In this document: positions 13,764 to 23,930 of the stretch, piece after piece | Layout of the letters: each line of letters starts with the position of its first letter | Position numbering within the stretch: the stretch's first letter is position 1 | Origin: Pogonophryne albipinna | Lineage: Eukaryota > Chordata > Actinopteri > Perciformes > Artedidraconidae | Direction: 5' to 3' | Assembly: GCA_028583405.1 (NCBI GenBank) | Contig: CM053248.1 | Span: forward strand, 20,887,139-20,951,138 | Length of the DNA stretch: 64,000 nt | Position numbers and translations under genes: made by a program | The notes under the pieces: generated by a model | Seen by the model: only the letters and a program-made list of their open reading frames with translations | Database searches by the model: none | What the model was told of the DNA's origin: nothing

Positions 13764-15979
13764 GAGAGGAAAAAGTGCTACACAAAACAAAAAACACTCT
13801 CAAAACATTTCTGGTTCCTCCGTCCTCAGGAAAAAATGACAACAAAAAACTGGGGGAAGAGCTGTACTTATTTGGTCAAAAGGGGGGAGGGAGGTCGGGT
13901 GGGGCGTTGCAGTAAGGGGGCGGGCAGTAAGGGGGCGGGCATTAAGGCGGAGGAGGTGAAGGTGGGGGGGCTGTTGGTGCACCTGCGTTAGAGTTGCTCC
14001 TTGGGAAAAGGGATGAAAACAGGATCTGAAACTCAAACAACATCCTGTATAGCCCCCCTCCTCCTCCTCAACCCGCCGTCCCCCCATCCCAGTAGTGTTT
14101 ATGCTGTTTTTCCTGCTCCTCTCTGTAGAAAGTGGGGGCCTGTGTGAGGATGGGATGGAGGGGAGGGGGTTGCTTCCTTCTGACTGGCCCCTGCTCATCA
14201 GCATACACACCTCCCGTACACACACACACACATTTCCCATTCATTCATCTTTATCCAAATCGTAAAGCTGCTTTTTCATACTTTAATCTGAACATATAAC
14301 AATGACTGTGACTAAGATTTGTGTAGAAATACTTTTCTCGTTTGGGAAGTTTGATAGTGAGGGAATTCCCAGAATATTGTAGTTTTGGACTCACGTACAG
14401 TAGCTCACATGCTTCCTGGTGCGCTTACCACTTCCTTTATGAATTATTTTTGTGCATATGGTGTAAATGTTATGAGTAGGCACGAGTGTAAACAAAAAAT
14501 GAAATTATGTTTAACATGAACCCCAGGTTTTTTTATTTAAACTATACACATAAAGAACATAATCCAACACAAGAGAACAGATTACTCATGAATACATATT
14601 ACACATAAATGAGATAAACCAATAAAATATAAAGTACGTATTCAACTCAACATAAAACTAAATAATGCATTATATTGTTACTCATAAGTAAAGTAAGAAT
14701 CCTATTAAAACATTTTAAATACACTTAACTATAACTAAACTCCCTTGATAATCATCATTGGCACAATAATAATAAGACAAATAATAATAAAAATAATAAT
14801 AATAATAACAATTATTTATTTATAAAGCATACATAATAAAAATACAAATCAAACACATAAAATATACAATGAACAGAAGAGGCCAACATGTATAATTGAA
14901 ATGAAAAAAGGACCATCAAATAATTTCTAAATAAGACAATTGGTAAAAGAAAATAATACAAATTACAATAAATATACGCCAAAAAAAAAGTGTAAATGTT
15001 TTATTGTCATTTAAATATGTTCAGAATCTAAATATTAGAGAAGGTTAAACAACATTTTGGAGCATAGTAAGAAAGAAAGAGTTGGGGGAAAATTGGGAGG
15101 CAAGACCCTCCCAATGGTTATTAATACATGCTTTGCACTAGTTCAATCAAATGAGAAAAGTCAAATAAAAACAGAACCAGTTGGTGTGTCTTGTCCCTGG
15201 GGAGATACAGTTTGCGTAAATAAGTATTGCTTTACACTACGAGTCTGACCACACACACACAGACACACACACTGAGAACGTTGCACCTCCTCACCACACA
15301 GGAAGTGACCGGCCAAAGAGGAAGTGAACACGTTTGTGTGCAAAGGGGAAGAAGACGTGTTAAAGTTATTAGCCGAGTGGGAGCGGTGCGTTTAGGGGGC
15401 ATCCTGTGCACAACAAATGTTTCCTGCTCATGCCTCCAACATCACAAAACAACCACGGGGGGGGCGTGGAGGGAAACTCAGGAACCTTCCAACATGTGAA
15501 ACTATACGGTGCCCTCAGGAAAATGCTCCCCAGAAAGCTGCCTCTCTATCTACACATGCAGCGAGCTCCTATAGAATGTCCTCCAACTCCTCAATGGAAA
15601 ATTCATGTCTTTCATTTTAGCAGCCACATTCCTGCACACACACACGATGGGGCCCCTCCTGACGTGCAGCATGGATGGCTCGCAAAACTCAAAGGAACAT
15701 CAGATTACTGCACATTATGAAATTATTGAATGAAATATGTGGCAGCAGGATTGATAAAGCCTGTTCCTGGCCCGAGCCTACAACATCCTGGCCGGACATA
15801 CAAAGCTCGACGTGGGATCTGATGAGGATCATTAAAAGCGGAATAATAAGCAATTGCATGTTTCATCCCTCCTGTAATCTGAACACATATACCTCTGTTA
15901 TCCTTTCTGTGGCTGTGAATTGAAATGGTTTTAATTGATGGACCTGTATTGTGCCAAAGAGCAGCAGTCTACAACAGTG
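13764..15979. other. No gene recognised; G-rich then AT-rich DNA
   Basis: Contains the G-rich minisatellite at 13878-13970 and a very AT-rich block at about 14520-15060 with AAT-type repeats near 14765-14820. A 146-codon minus-strand frame (13800-14240) is low-complexity Pro/Ser/Leu produced by the G-rich strand and is not supported as a gene. Confidence 0.55.
13878..13970 (+). repeat. G-rich minisatellite, quadruplex-prone
   Basis: The run GGGGGGAGGGAGGTCGGG continues into GTGGGG, giving four or more runs of three G with short loops. It is followed by two exact copies of GCAGTAAGGGGGCGG and a degenerate third (GCATTAAGGCGG). The motif meets the usual pattern for a plus-strand G-quadruplex; folding itself is not shown. 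Confidence 0.6.
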
Positions 15980-15987
15980 GTCTACAA

Positions 15988-16196
15988 CAGTGACCATCAA
16001 CTGGCGGCCCGCGGGCCACATCCGGCCCGCACGGCGGGAGTGACTGTGGCGTTGGCGGAGTGGTTAGTGCGGGACAGTAGCCTGCGTACTGCGTAGGAAT
16101 AAGTGATCCTTCGTTAGCGTGAAGAGTCTGCTAAGCTTATGCGCTCCGCAGTACATGAGCGTGCTCCACTTGGACAAATGTAGTTGGTGATCCCTG
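15988..16196. mobile_element. 209-bp hAT-type MITE, target duplication GTCTACAA
   Basis: Ends CAGTGACCATCAACT (left) and, reversed, CAGGGATCACCAACTA (right). A perfect 8-bp direct duplication GTCTACAA flanks it at 15980-15987 and 16197-16204. The interior begins with GGCGGCCCGCGGGCC and is non-coding. It lies just upstream of the LINE relic at 16205-16330. Confidence 0.85.
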
Positions 16197-16204
16197 GTCT
16201 ACAA

Positions 16205-16330
16205 CCTCCCTAGGTTCTCCCACAATACACAATTCTCCTTCCCTTCACTGGCAACCCATACCTGCTTCAAGACTCTGGTTCTGGCCTACCTTGCTGAGAA
16301 TGGATCAGGCCTTTCCTACATCCAGTTCAG
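16205..16330 (+). pseudogene. LINE reverse-transcriptase C-terminal relic
   Basis: Translation gives NLPRFSHNTQFS, then in a shifted frame SLHWQPIPAS, then FKTLVLAYLAENGSGLSYIQ. This is the thumb-like block after the catalytic core in L2/CR1/Rex1-type LINEs, where N.P.FSH.TP.L..LHWLPV...FK.L.L.YKA is usual. It is short, frameshifted and non-functional. A compatible C-terminal tail lies at 23700-23930, beyond the 16772-23239 hAT element. Confidence 0.55.
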
Positions 16331-16763
16331 GTCAGGTCACTGCATGGATGTATAAAGGGAACTGGATAAAGGACGGCCAGTCTTCCTTCTATGCGCTATG
16401 GAGATTAAGCAAAGCGTCACTCATTCATGTGTCTTTAGCCTTTATCTGGCATATTTATTTAAAGGACAGGAACATTATATATTCATCCTTCTCTCAACCG
16501 ATCAACACATGTGGCTGAACAAGACAGACAGAATATACAGACAGAGAGCGCTTCACGTGCATAACATGATGACTTCACATCGGGACCTACCATTACACAT
16601 GGAGTAGGGGTGCCATCACAATATAATATAAACAGTTGCTAAACAGAGCAAGAAGCAAAAATGGCCTGACTCTCAAAATCAAAAATACCCGTCCTGGGAT
16701 CTACTGGTGGTCTTCCACAACCACTGTGACCAATTTCGTGACGTGAGTGACACAGAAGTTGTA
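16331..16763. other. Short unassigned stretch
   Basis: No coding signal. A sequence near 16340 reading TGCATGGATGTATAAA resembles a repeat end, but I cannot pair it with another end. Confidence 0.4.
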
Positions 16764-17018
16764 GTCCCGCCCAGAGTTCCCGTTAGAATATTTTTTCGCC
16801 GGTCAACATGTCCGTTAAAGTTTAAATCTTCCGGACACAATTTGAAAAGTGCCGGTCAAAGGTCTTCTTTGTTATTTATTGAGCTTTAAAACAAATTGAT
16901 ATGATTCAATATTAAACAAACTAATTATAGTAGATTACAGTGGCGAGCCATGACTTTTATACCTAGGCCCTCTGACTGACCCCCCCCTCGAAAAAAAAGA
17001 AGAGTCATTACGTCACAC

Positions 17019-17170
17019 CAGAGGTGGGACCAAGTCATTGTTTTGCAAGTCCGAGTCAAGTCTCAAGTCTTTGCGCTCAAGTCCGAGTCAAGTCTCAAGT
17101 CAGGATGGGCAAGTTCAAGTCAAGTCCAAGTCCTAAACTTTGACAAAACGAGTCATAAACAAGTCATTAT
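17019..17170 (+). repeat. hAT end fragment (CAGAGGTGGGACCAAGTC)
   Basis: Begins CAGAGGTGGGACCAAG and continues with repeated CAAGTCTCAAGTC / GAGTCAAGTC motifs, in the style of the 10311-12115 element but a different family. The partner end is absent. Confidence 0.55.
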
Positions 17171-17596
17171 GTGCTTTTCACCAAATGTAATGACATCGAT
17201 CAACAGAATAATACTTAATAATCAAACGGCTCTTTATTAGTCACATTAATCATTTAATAATCAATTTTCTCTCTGCTGGTAAAGTAACGTGTTTTTTTCT
17301 ATTTTAAGAGGGATCAGTAAGGTAAGGCTACCGTGACGGTTTGATTCAGAAGGAGTTTAATGTTTAAGATCCCTGATGTTGAGGTAACCAGAATGTTTAT
17401 TTCCACTGTGTACAACATGTTATAAGGGACCCACAATCTATCTTTATGCAAGGGATAATGTGCAGCCAGGCGGTCTCTATGGGGAAAAGAACACCTGAAT
17501 CTAGATCCCTCTGCAGGTGGTACTTTAACTATATTTTGATGCTAATACTTTTCTACTTTTACTTGTAACATTTTGAATGCAGGACTTTTTATTGTA

Positions 17597-17700
17597 CAGG
17601 GTTCCTGCAGGTTTCGCCAACTCAAATTTAAGACTTTTTAACACCTTTTTAAGACCACTTTGAATAGAACTTAAGACCTATTTCACAGCAATAAAGTATG
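17597..17700 (+). repeat. hAT end fragment (CAGGGTTCCTGCAGG)
   Basis: Begins CAGGGTTCCTGCAGG, then TTTAAGACTTTT and TTTTTAAGACC motifs. It is related to the inverted fragment ending at 11461. No matching right end in the surrounding sequence. Confidence 0.5.
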
Positions 17701-18195
17701 AAGGAAAATTGATATGAAAGAAGAAACACGTCCCATAATCACTTACAAAGTAAATGTATTCATGTTCAACATAAGAACACTGACTGAACATAACAGCATA
17801 ACCAGTGCTTGAATTGGAATGAAAAAGGTGCCAGTACTCTAAAATCAGCAACTTTTTCAAGTCAATTTTATATATACAGCCCACAAACAAGAATTTGGCT
17901 ACTATAATGCTGGTGGGTTTGTCTCTTTACTACTGTATATTTTAGAAAGGTTCACTGTACTTAACATTTTTTATGATAGGCAGCGGATATGGCTAAAGCT
18001 CAGTAAGGTCAATATTAACTGAAAATATAGCAATCAAAGTCTAGATCTTCTGCTGAAGACACATGAAGCAGAGACCTTTCAGGTGAGAGCCCCTCTGGTG
18101 GTGTTCAACATTAATGACAAGGAAACAAAGCTCTGGTCAGAAGCATTTTTTATAAAAAGCTTTAACAAAATTAAGTATTTCTGTACATTTTGAAT

Positions 18196-18589
18196 GCAAT
18201 CTAACTTTCCAACTCAGAAAACGAAAAACGAAAAAGTGCCAAAAGTCTTCTCACATGGCTGAGCTGCTTTGCAATATACTTCACCACTGAAGAATACAAA
18301 TATGTATAAAGTAAACTATGATGCAATCTAACTTTCCAACTCAGAAAAATGATGAAGAGCATGAACAAAGAACATGTAAAAACAAATGCAAAATTTGCAC
18401 AATCTAAAATGAGAAACTGTAACTGCAAGTAACAAAGTCTGAGCCATGGTAAAGAGTTACATTGAACACCAAGCTGATCAGATAACTCCCTGGTTGGTCT
18501 GAAGTCCTTCTATCTCCAGGATCTGTACAAATCGGCACATTATGCCAAAAGTCTTCTCACTGGGTGAGCTGCTTTGCAATATACTTCAC
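18196..18589. repeat. Local duplications downstream of the hAT transposase
   Basis: Two different segments are each present twice. GCAATCTAACTTTCCAACTC starts at 18196 and 18323, and a block beginning GCCAAAAGTCTTCTCAC starts at 18238 and 18544, continuing through TGCTTTGCAATATACTTCAC. They lie in the 3' flank of the gene and look like small segmental duplications within the element. Confidence 0.65.
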
Positions 18590-18593
18590 ATTG

Positions 18594-20075
18594 TTAGAAA
18601 AGGCTCCAGAAGGCCTTGGGGACATCAGTATCAGGGGCTGGAGCTGGACAGGCTCTTTCATCAGCACTTCTCCTTCCCTTTGCCAGCCAGGACCTCACAT
18701 ACTGTTCCGGATTGAACTGTCCTAGTGATGGTCCATTACATTTAATGAAAACCAGGCTGGACAGTCGGCTGACAGAGAGAGCATTCCTTTTTGCAGTAAG
18801 GATATCGTTCATGCAGCTGAATGCCCGCTCACACTCACTAGTGGAGACAGCGATGGTTCGGACTGCTTTCAGTAGAGGCTCCATGGCAGCAGGTGTACGG
18901 GATGCCCTGGTTTCCTTGTATTCGCGAAAGCCCTGAACAGTCTCTCTTCTGTCCACTTTCAGCACTTCGCACAAACGTAGCACCTCTACGTCCCCATACT
19001 GTACGTCTAACTCCTCTTCAGGCCAACTTCCAGGATGGATAACTTTCATGTCCTGGATTAGCTGATTGTCCCGGGCCTCCCGGCCATGTAATGGGATTTC
19101 TCTTGTGCTGACATGAGAGGAGGTTGTGGAAGTCATTCTGTGTCTCAGATTCTCTACCATACTGCGGAAAAACTGACCTGCATGAATCTGTACAAGCCTG
19201 CCATTCTCACGCAGGGCAACACCCTTGAAGGACTTCTCAGCTAGAGCTGTATGAACTGTAGTCATGTGTGGGCCAGGCATGGTGACCATGGATTCAAAAA
19301 CTCGTATTTCTCGAGTTAAGAGCCTATCTGCTGTAGGCAGTGTCATCTCTCTTTTTTGGAGTTGCCGAGAGAGGTCGCTGAGCTCTGTGAGCGCATCGTA
19401 CATCAGTCCCAGATTGCTGACAAACGTTGCAGATGTGAGCACATCATCCAGGCCCTTGTACTTTGCTCTGTCTCTGGAATCCCTGCTCGTGTCGTTTGCA
19501 GCATTTGTGAAGTGATCATGAAGCACTCGGTAGTTTTCCCAGACTGCTCTGACGCTCCTTTCACTTGAAGCCACCCAGCGGATGGACAAAACACGCCCTA
19601 TCACCAGGAGACGCTGTCCGACTGCTTGCGCACACTGCGCTAACTGCCTCTGATTTTTGGGGGAGGCATGGAACAAGGAATAGAGTTTGTGAAAAAAGAT
19701 CTGGAAATGATTGAGCCCTGAGACCTCCTTGACCACATCCCCAACTGCCAGCTCTAGACGATGATTGGAGCAGTGCCACACAAACAGGCTTGGGAATTTA
19801 CTACACAACTGGGTAGCAACGCCTGTTCTCTTCCCTAGCATGACTGAAGCCCCATCACATGCAAAAGAAACGAAACACTGACCTAAAAAGTCCTCGTTAA
19901 AATCTCTTCCAAGACACTCCATTAACGCCTTTGTGATGTCATCAGCCGTTGTTCCATCCAACTCGATCAGCTCCCAAAAAAACGTTTCGGGCTCAGCATC
20001 AGCTAATGCTGAGCGTAGACACACAACAAGCACCGTTTTACCACTAATAGTGGTAGATTCATCGACCAAAACAGA
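18594..20075 (-). pseudogene. hAT transposase, catalytic and C-terminal part (frameshifted from its N terminus)
   Basis: About 491 codons are open from the shift point to a stop at 18594. It begins VLVDESTTISGK, whose D is the first hAT catalytic aspartate. FACDGASVMLG follows at about residues 68-78, holding the second aspartate. An RW motif (SIRWVAS) lies near 162, and the C-terminal dimerisation block with STSECERAFS, a likely site of the catalytic glutamate, lies near 413-422. Proteins of this type are annotated in fish as KIAA1586-like; here it is a transposon gene with its own element ends. The enzyme would catalyse cut-and-paste transposition with 8-bp duplication. A single frame break near 20070-20083 separates it from the N-terminal half, so this copy is probably dead unless the break is a sequencing error. 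Confidence 0.8.
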
Positions 20076-20865
20076 GTTTTCTTTGGTTTTCTGTAATGTC
20101 TTTTGCCATTTTTTTCTTCAGCTCATGAGCTATGTGGTCGATGATTTCGCCACAGGTTTTATTGGAGTGCAAAACCCTGCCCACGTTCAGCCCATTCAGT
20201 TTCTGTACATTCAAATCAATTGGCATGTCTGTGAATGGCCGGCTATGTTTGCCAATTTTATATGCCGTTCGAAAAACTCTGATAGTGGTGTCTAATTCAG
20301 ATTTATGCATAGACTGCACTTGATGTTGAATAGTTTCACGTGAAGCAGATGTAAGGATGTCAGCAGCTTTTACATGGGCTTGTGATTCTTTATGTTCTTT
20401 GATTTTTTTTCTCAGGCTAGCTTGTTGTTTGCCCTTGTCAACACCGAAATGAGACACTGCACACTCACCCCATTCAGTTGACAGTTTCAGTCCTTGTCCA
20501 GTGTGTATTCCCAAAGATTTGACATCTCTGCATATCCGACATCCTAGCTTCTTATCTTTAAGAAGGAGCCATGCATTGGTCTTGCAAAAATATTGCACCT
20601 GGTCCGTTGTCCAGCAGTCAGGTGCATCGCTTTGCCCGGTGTTGGTGGTGGCAGTTGCGCCAGCAGCAGCTAACGTTAGAGGCTCTGGAGGAGGCGGCGG
20701 AGCTAGTGCTAATGCTAATGCACTAGAACTTGGAGCAGGAGGATCAACCAAAGAAAGCTCCCCATCAGACACAATTTCCAACACAGGCACAGCATTCTCT
20801 GTATTTGAAGTTTCTTCCGGCGACAACCGCTGTCTTTTTTCACTTTTATTAATCCACGCTAACAT
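20059..20865 (-). pseudogene. hAT transposase, N-terminal part with zinc finger (frameshifted)
   Basis: This 268-codon frame starts at an ATG at 20865 (MLAWINKSEK). Residues 42-75 are low-complexity Ala/Pro/Leu. A zinc-finger-like module spans about 99-165: C109 and C112 (GCRICRD), then H158 and H164 (KEHKESQAHVK), matching the TTF/BED-like fingers of KIAA1586-like and ZMYM-type hAT proteins. The frame runs to KDITENQRK, then shifts and stops after LCFGR, while the neighbouring frame continues as SVLVDEST. Joined in the right frame the two parts would make a protein of about 750 residues. Loss or gain of one or two bases in the GAAAACTCTG stretch accounts for the break. Confidence 0.75.
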
Positions 20866-21486
20866 TTTAGAAATGCTAATTTGTGACGTGACTTGCTTTC
20901 CTTCTCTCGGGGGCGTGCCTGCTCTGTTCTATCACTCTACATAGCCACCCACTGGGTGGGAGTTGCACTGCATAAACACAACACACGTGCATCTAGGTAT
21001 GTAAATTGTAAAGCATTAAAACATGGTTTTACTAACAGTTTTCAGTATGTTGTTACTTCGGCATTATTATTATTATTATTTTGAAACGTGTATTACTATT
21101 AAATCACGGTCAAATAGGTTAATTTTGACATAGTCGTTTCCACCACAGTATTTACATGGAGAAGATAAGCCCCGCCCCCTCTCCAGCACGTTCTGTTTGA
21201 ATGACAGGAGTAAACAGCTGACAGCCGCTGTGAAACTCCAGCGGTTAGAGCGATGAGAATGTCCGTTCGGCACCTCATGACGCATCTACTGAGTACCGGG
21301 CGGCTGTATATATATATATGGATGTATAATAAGAACGGCGGGAGAGTGTTGAGTACTGGCACGGTGCATGAGTACCGGAGTACCGCCAGCATGCCGGTAC
21401 TGAGCAAGAAGTGCCGGTACTCCATGGGTCAGAACCAGAAGTGCCGGTACTGCGTACCGGTGAGTACCGGCCCAATTCCAGCACTG

Positions 21487-22859
21487 TTCTAACCTGAAGT
21501 GTGTGTTTTGTCCTGCTCATTGCTGCATGTGATCATGCAGAGCTGCGTGTCGACTCGTCAGCAGCAGCTGATCTCTCTCTCCCGTCAGATTAGACTTCAC
21601 TCGCGTTTGTGTCCATATCGATCAGATCTAGCTAGTTCTAGCTAATGATATGACTACCTGCTTATTAAAAGACACCTAAACAATAAGCGTCACTATGCAA
21701 CCGGGTGAGGCCGCAAAGTATAGCGCAGCATTATGCATTTGTTTACATGCCCACCGGAACCCCGAGGCATTACCAACAGATCAACGCACAATCAACCCAT
21801 ACAGGACATCTCTTTCTCCACATTACGTGTTAGACCAAGCGGCAAACTCTGGGGAACAGCCGGGACGCCAATACGGAAGTGCCACACACTGCAGTTCATA
21901 CATGGGCCGCTAGGGACTGGCTGCAGAAAGGAGCAATTTCCATAGACCCCCATGTTAAAATGCCCAAATTTACAGCAGAAAAAACCTGTTTCTACCCATG
22001 GATGCAATAAATATTATTATCGATATAGTTAGATTCCACCTTCATGATTATGAATCTGTGACTGAATTGTTTTCTAACACGACCCTTTTATTTATATTAG
22101 GTCTTAAAGTGTTTGCATAAATTAGGCGTGGTCACTTTGATGGACACGTACATGCCTCACTGTCAGCTAACAGCAACGTGTCCACTCTGCTAGGCTACAA
22201 CCATAGAGGCTACAACGTTAGTTAGTCATAGTACTGTACTTGACCCTTTAGCTTTAGCCGTGTTCGTGGTGATTGTGCCTTTTAGGGAATATTGTTACAA
22301 ATACCAGACAATTAAAATGTCGTGATGTGCTCTTGAATGTACTAACAGAACTTCCAAGAAGTCTAAAATGATAATATTATACATGTTAACCCCGTTCGCA
22401 GATGTTTGTGTGCTTGGTAGCTTAGCTTGTTACTTATTAGCCAGCTAAGGACGTAACCCTTTATGCATACATATACATTTTAGTTTATGATTCAGCCTTG
22501 GGTAAGACTTTTATAGTCTATGGCTATGACGCCCATAATGCTAAACGGGAGCAAATGTTAATAGGGGACCCAATTATCCCAGTGGTGGCCGCCGGAGCTA
22601 ACGGAGCCGCAGGGGGCTAGCTCCAGCCGGCGTCCCGGAGCTAGCCCACTGCGGCTCCTAAGATCCGGGCGGTGGAGTCCGTCTTTTCTCAAAGTGTGAA
22701 TGACAAGCATTAAGAATAACAAAATATAGCTAATTCTCTTGCAGATTGTCTCATTTGATTATGAATGTAACGTTTATATAGGGGAACTACACTGTTAGCA
22801 GTAACTTGGTATGCATGTATTTCATGTTAGCTTAGCTTCTTAGCCTGAGCTAGCTCTGT
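21487..22859. other. Interior of outer hAT element; no gene recognised
   Basis: Short frames only (about 72 codons or fewer). It contains the GC-rich hairpin at 22603-22658. No catalytic motif or further transposon end was identified with confidence. Confidence 0.45.
22603..22658. repeat. 22-bp GC-rich inverted repeat (hairpin)
   Basis: Arm GGAGCCGCAGGGGGCTAG plus CTCC (22603-22624) pairs with 22637-22658, with one mismatch over 22 bp and a 12-nt loop. The surrounding bases also pair partially (CCGCC / GGCGG). It lies inside the outer hAT element and is not at any element end. Confidence 0.7.
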
Positions 22860-23056
22860 TTACTTCCAGTTCGGAGGCAGCAGGTCCCGCCTCGGCTCCG
22901 CCTCTTTGCCCTTATTTGGAGCAGGCGGGATTAGACTCTGACGTCACAGTCGAGCCGTTAGTGGCCGACTCCGCCTACTAAGGGCTTCTCGGCAACTCTG
23001 CAGAATCCTATGGGTGACGTCACGGACACTACGTCCATTTATATATACAGTCTATG
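22860..23056 (-). repeat. MITE-like fragment ending ACGTCCATTTATATATACAG
   Basis: GC-rich sequence with two TGACGTCA-type sites (near 22940 and 23015) ending in TATATACAGTCTATGG, a widespread teleost repeat end. The bases TATACAGTCTATGG recur, split by an insertion, around 37744 and 38053. Confidence 0.45.
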
Positions 23057-23247
23057 GGTTAGACATTAGAATTGACTATTCTTGTCTAATAAGTGGTGCA
23101 AGTTGCGCAACTGATGCGGTATTGCGCTAAGGGGAAATATATTTTGACCGGACGCTTTGACCGGAGAGATTTAGATTTGCCGGTCTTCAGCATATTTTAC
23201 CGGTCGTAGTCCGGTAATTACCGGCTAACGGGAACTCTGGTCCCGCC

Positions 23248-23699
23248 GTTTGGCCACTACAGGAATGTGTTATTTGGCCGGCCGATTGCAACTTTTGTCG
23301 TCTAGCAGTTTCCATAATTGGATCAAGCAACCTTGTTTTGTGTCTGTATCTCCTGTTTGAACCCTTTGTATTCCAAGGATCCTCCTGTAGCATTATTCCA
23401 AAGGCATGTCCTGGTTTCACATCCATAGAGTGCAATGGATGTAATCAGTGAGTGCATCAGTGTTATTTTTGTGCGAAGGGAAATGTTCATGCTACTTCAT
23501 ATGTTATTTAGTTTCCCAAGCTGACCGGTACCGATGTCCAATCTTTTCCTCAATACCAAGTCCGAGGTGCACTGCTTATTCAAAATAGACCTGAGTTATA
23601 CAAAAGTATCTACTATTTCCAGCATCTTTAAATTTGTGAAGTTCATCATTATTCACCTGAGATATGACATGGTCAGGACATGGTTAAACTATAAACTCA
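23248..23699. other. Unassigned stretch between hAT element and LINE tail
   Basis: No gene recognised. A minus-strand 82-codon frame lacks recognisable motifs. It may hold the remainder of the repeat that the outer hAT element entered. Confidence 0.4.
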
Positions 23700-23930
23700 A
23701 GTATGTGCACTTCGCTCTGCTTCGCCCAATTAGGCTTGATGCTCCCTCACTGAGAGTGGGACCCTGGTACCCCTCAACAAAAACACGTCTGTTTGCTATC
23801 CTGGCTCAAGAATTGTGGAACAAGCTCCCCATTGATTTCAGGACTGCACAAAGTCTACACATCTTCTGTTGAAGACTGAAAACCCACCTGTGTCTACTAC
23901 ACTTGCACATAGAAAGGTTTGGCTTATAAG
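23700..23930 (+). pseudogene. LINE C-terminal tail relic
   Basis: The frame gives KTRLFAILAQELWNKLPIDF then RTAQSLHIFC, a stop, and RLKTHLCLLHL. The pattern ...W..LP...R.A.SL..F...LKTHL is the extreme C terminus of L2/CR1/Rex-type LINE ORF2 proteins. An in-frame stop interrupts it. With 16205-16330 it may represent one old insertion split by the 6.5-kb hAT element. Confidence 0.55.

Larger units (their letters stand above)
17813..21486 (-). mobile_element. hAT element (inner) carrying a KIAA1586-like transposase gene
   Basis: The left end is CAGTGCTTGAATTGG and the right end reversed is CAGTGCTGGAATTGG. Sub-terminal sequence is rich in GTACCGG (right) and AGTACT (left) motifs. The length is 3,674 bp and the transposase pseudogene lies inside on the minus strand. 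The 8-bp flanks (AGCATAAC and TTCTAACC) do not match, so either they have decayed or the ends belong to a rearranged copy. It lies wholly within the 16772-23239 element. Confidence 0.65.
16772..23239. mobile_element. hAT element (outer), target duplication GTCCCGCC, with nested insertions
   Basis: Inverted ends read CAGAGTTCCCGTTAG exactly on both sides (16772-16786 and 23225-23239). They are flanked by a perfect 8-bp duplication GTCCCGCC (16764-16771 and 23240-23247), as expected for a hAT element. Sub-terminal sequence on both sides is rich in CCGGT motifs. The 6,468-bp length includes later insertions: hAT-end fragments at 17019 and 17597, a hAT element with its transposase at 17813-21486, and MITE sequence near 22860-23056. 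No transposase clearly belonging to the outer element could be separated from that of the inner one. Confidence 0.85.

Noticed and set aside
13800..14240. 146-codon minus-strand frame
   Set aside because: Low-complexity Pro/Ser/Leu composition created by the G-rich plus strand; no domain.
14520..15060. AT-rich block as a replication origin or matrix attachment region
   Set aside because: Composition alone is not evidence; no specific motif pattern could be shown.
18594..20865. A domesticated host gene (KIAA1586-like) instead of a transposon gene
   Set aside because: It is frameshifted, lies between hAT-type inverted ends, has no introns and sits in a nest of transposons; a host gene would be expected to be intact.
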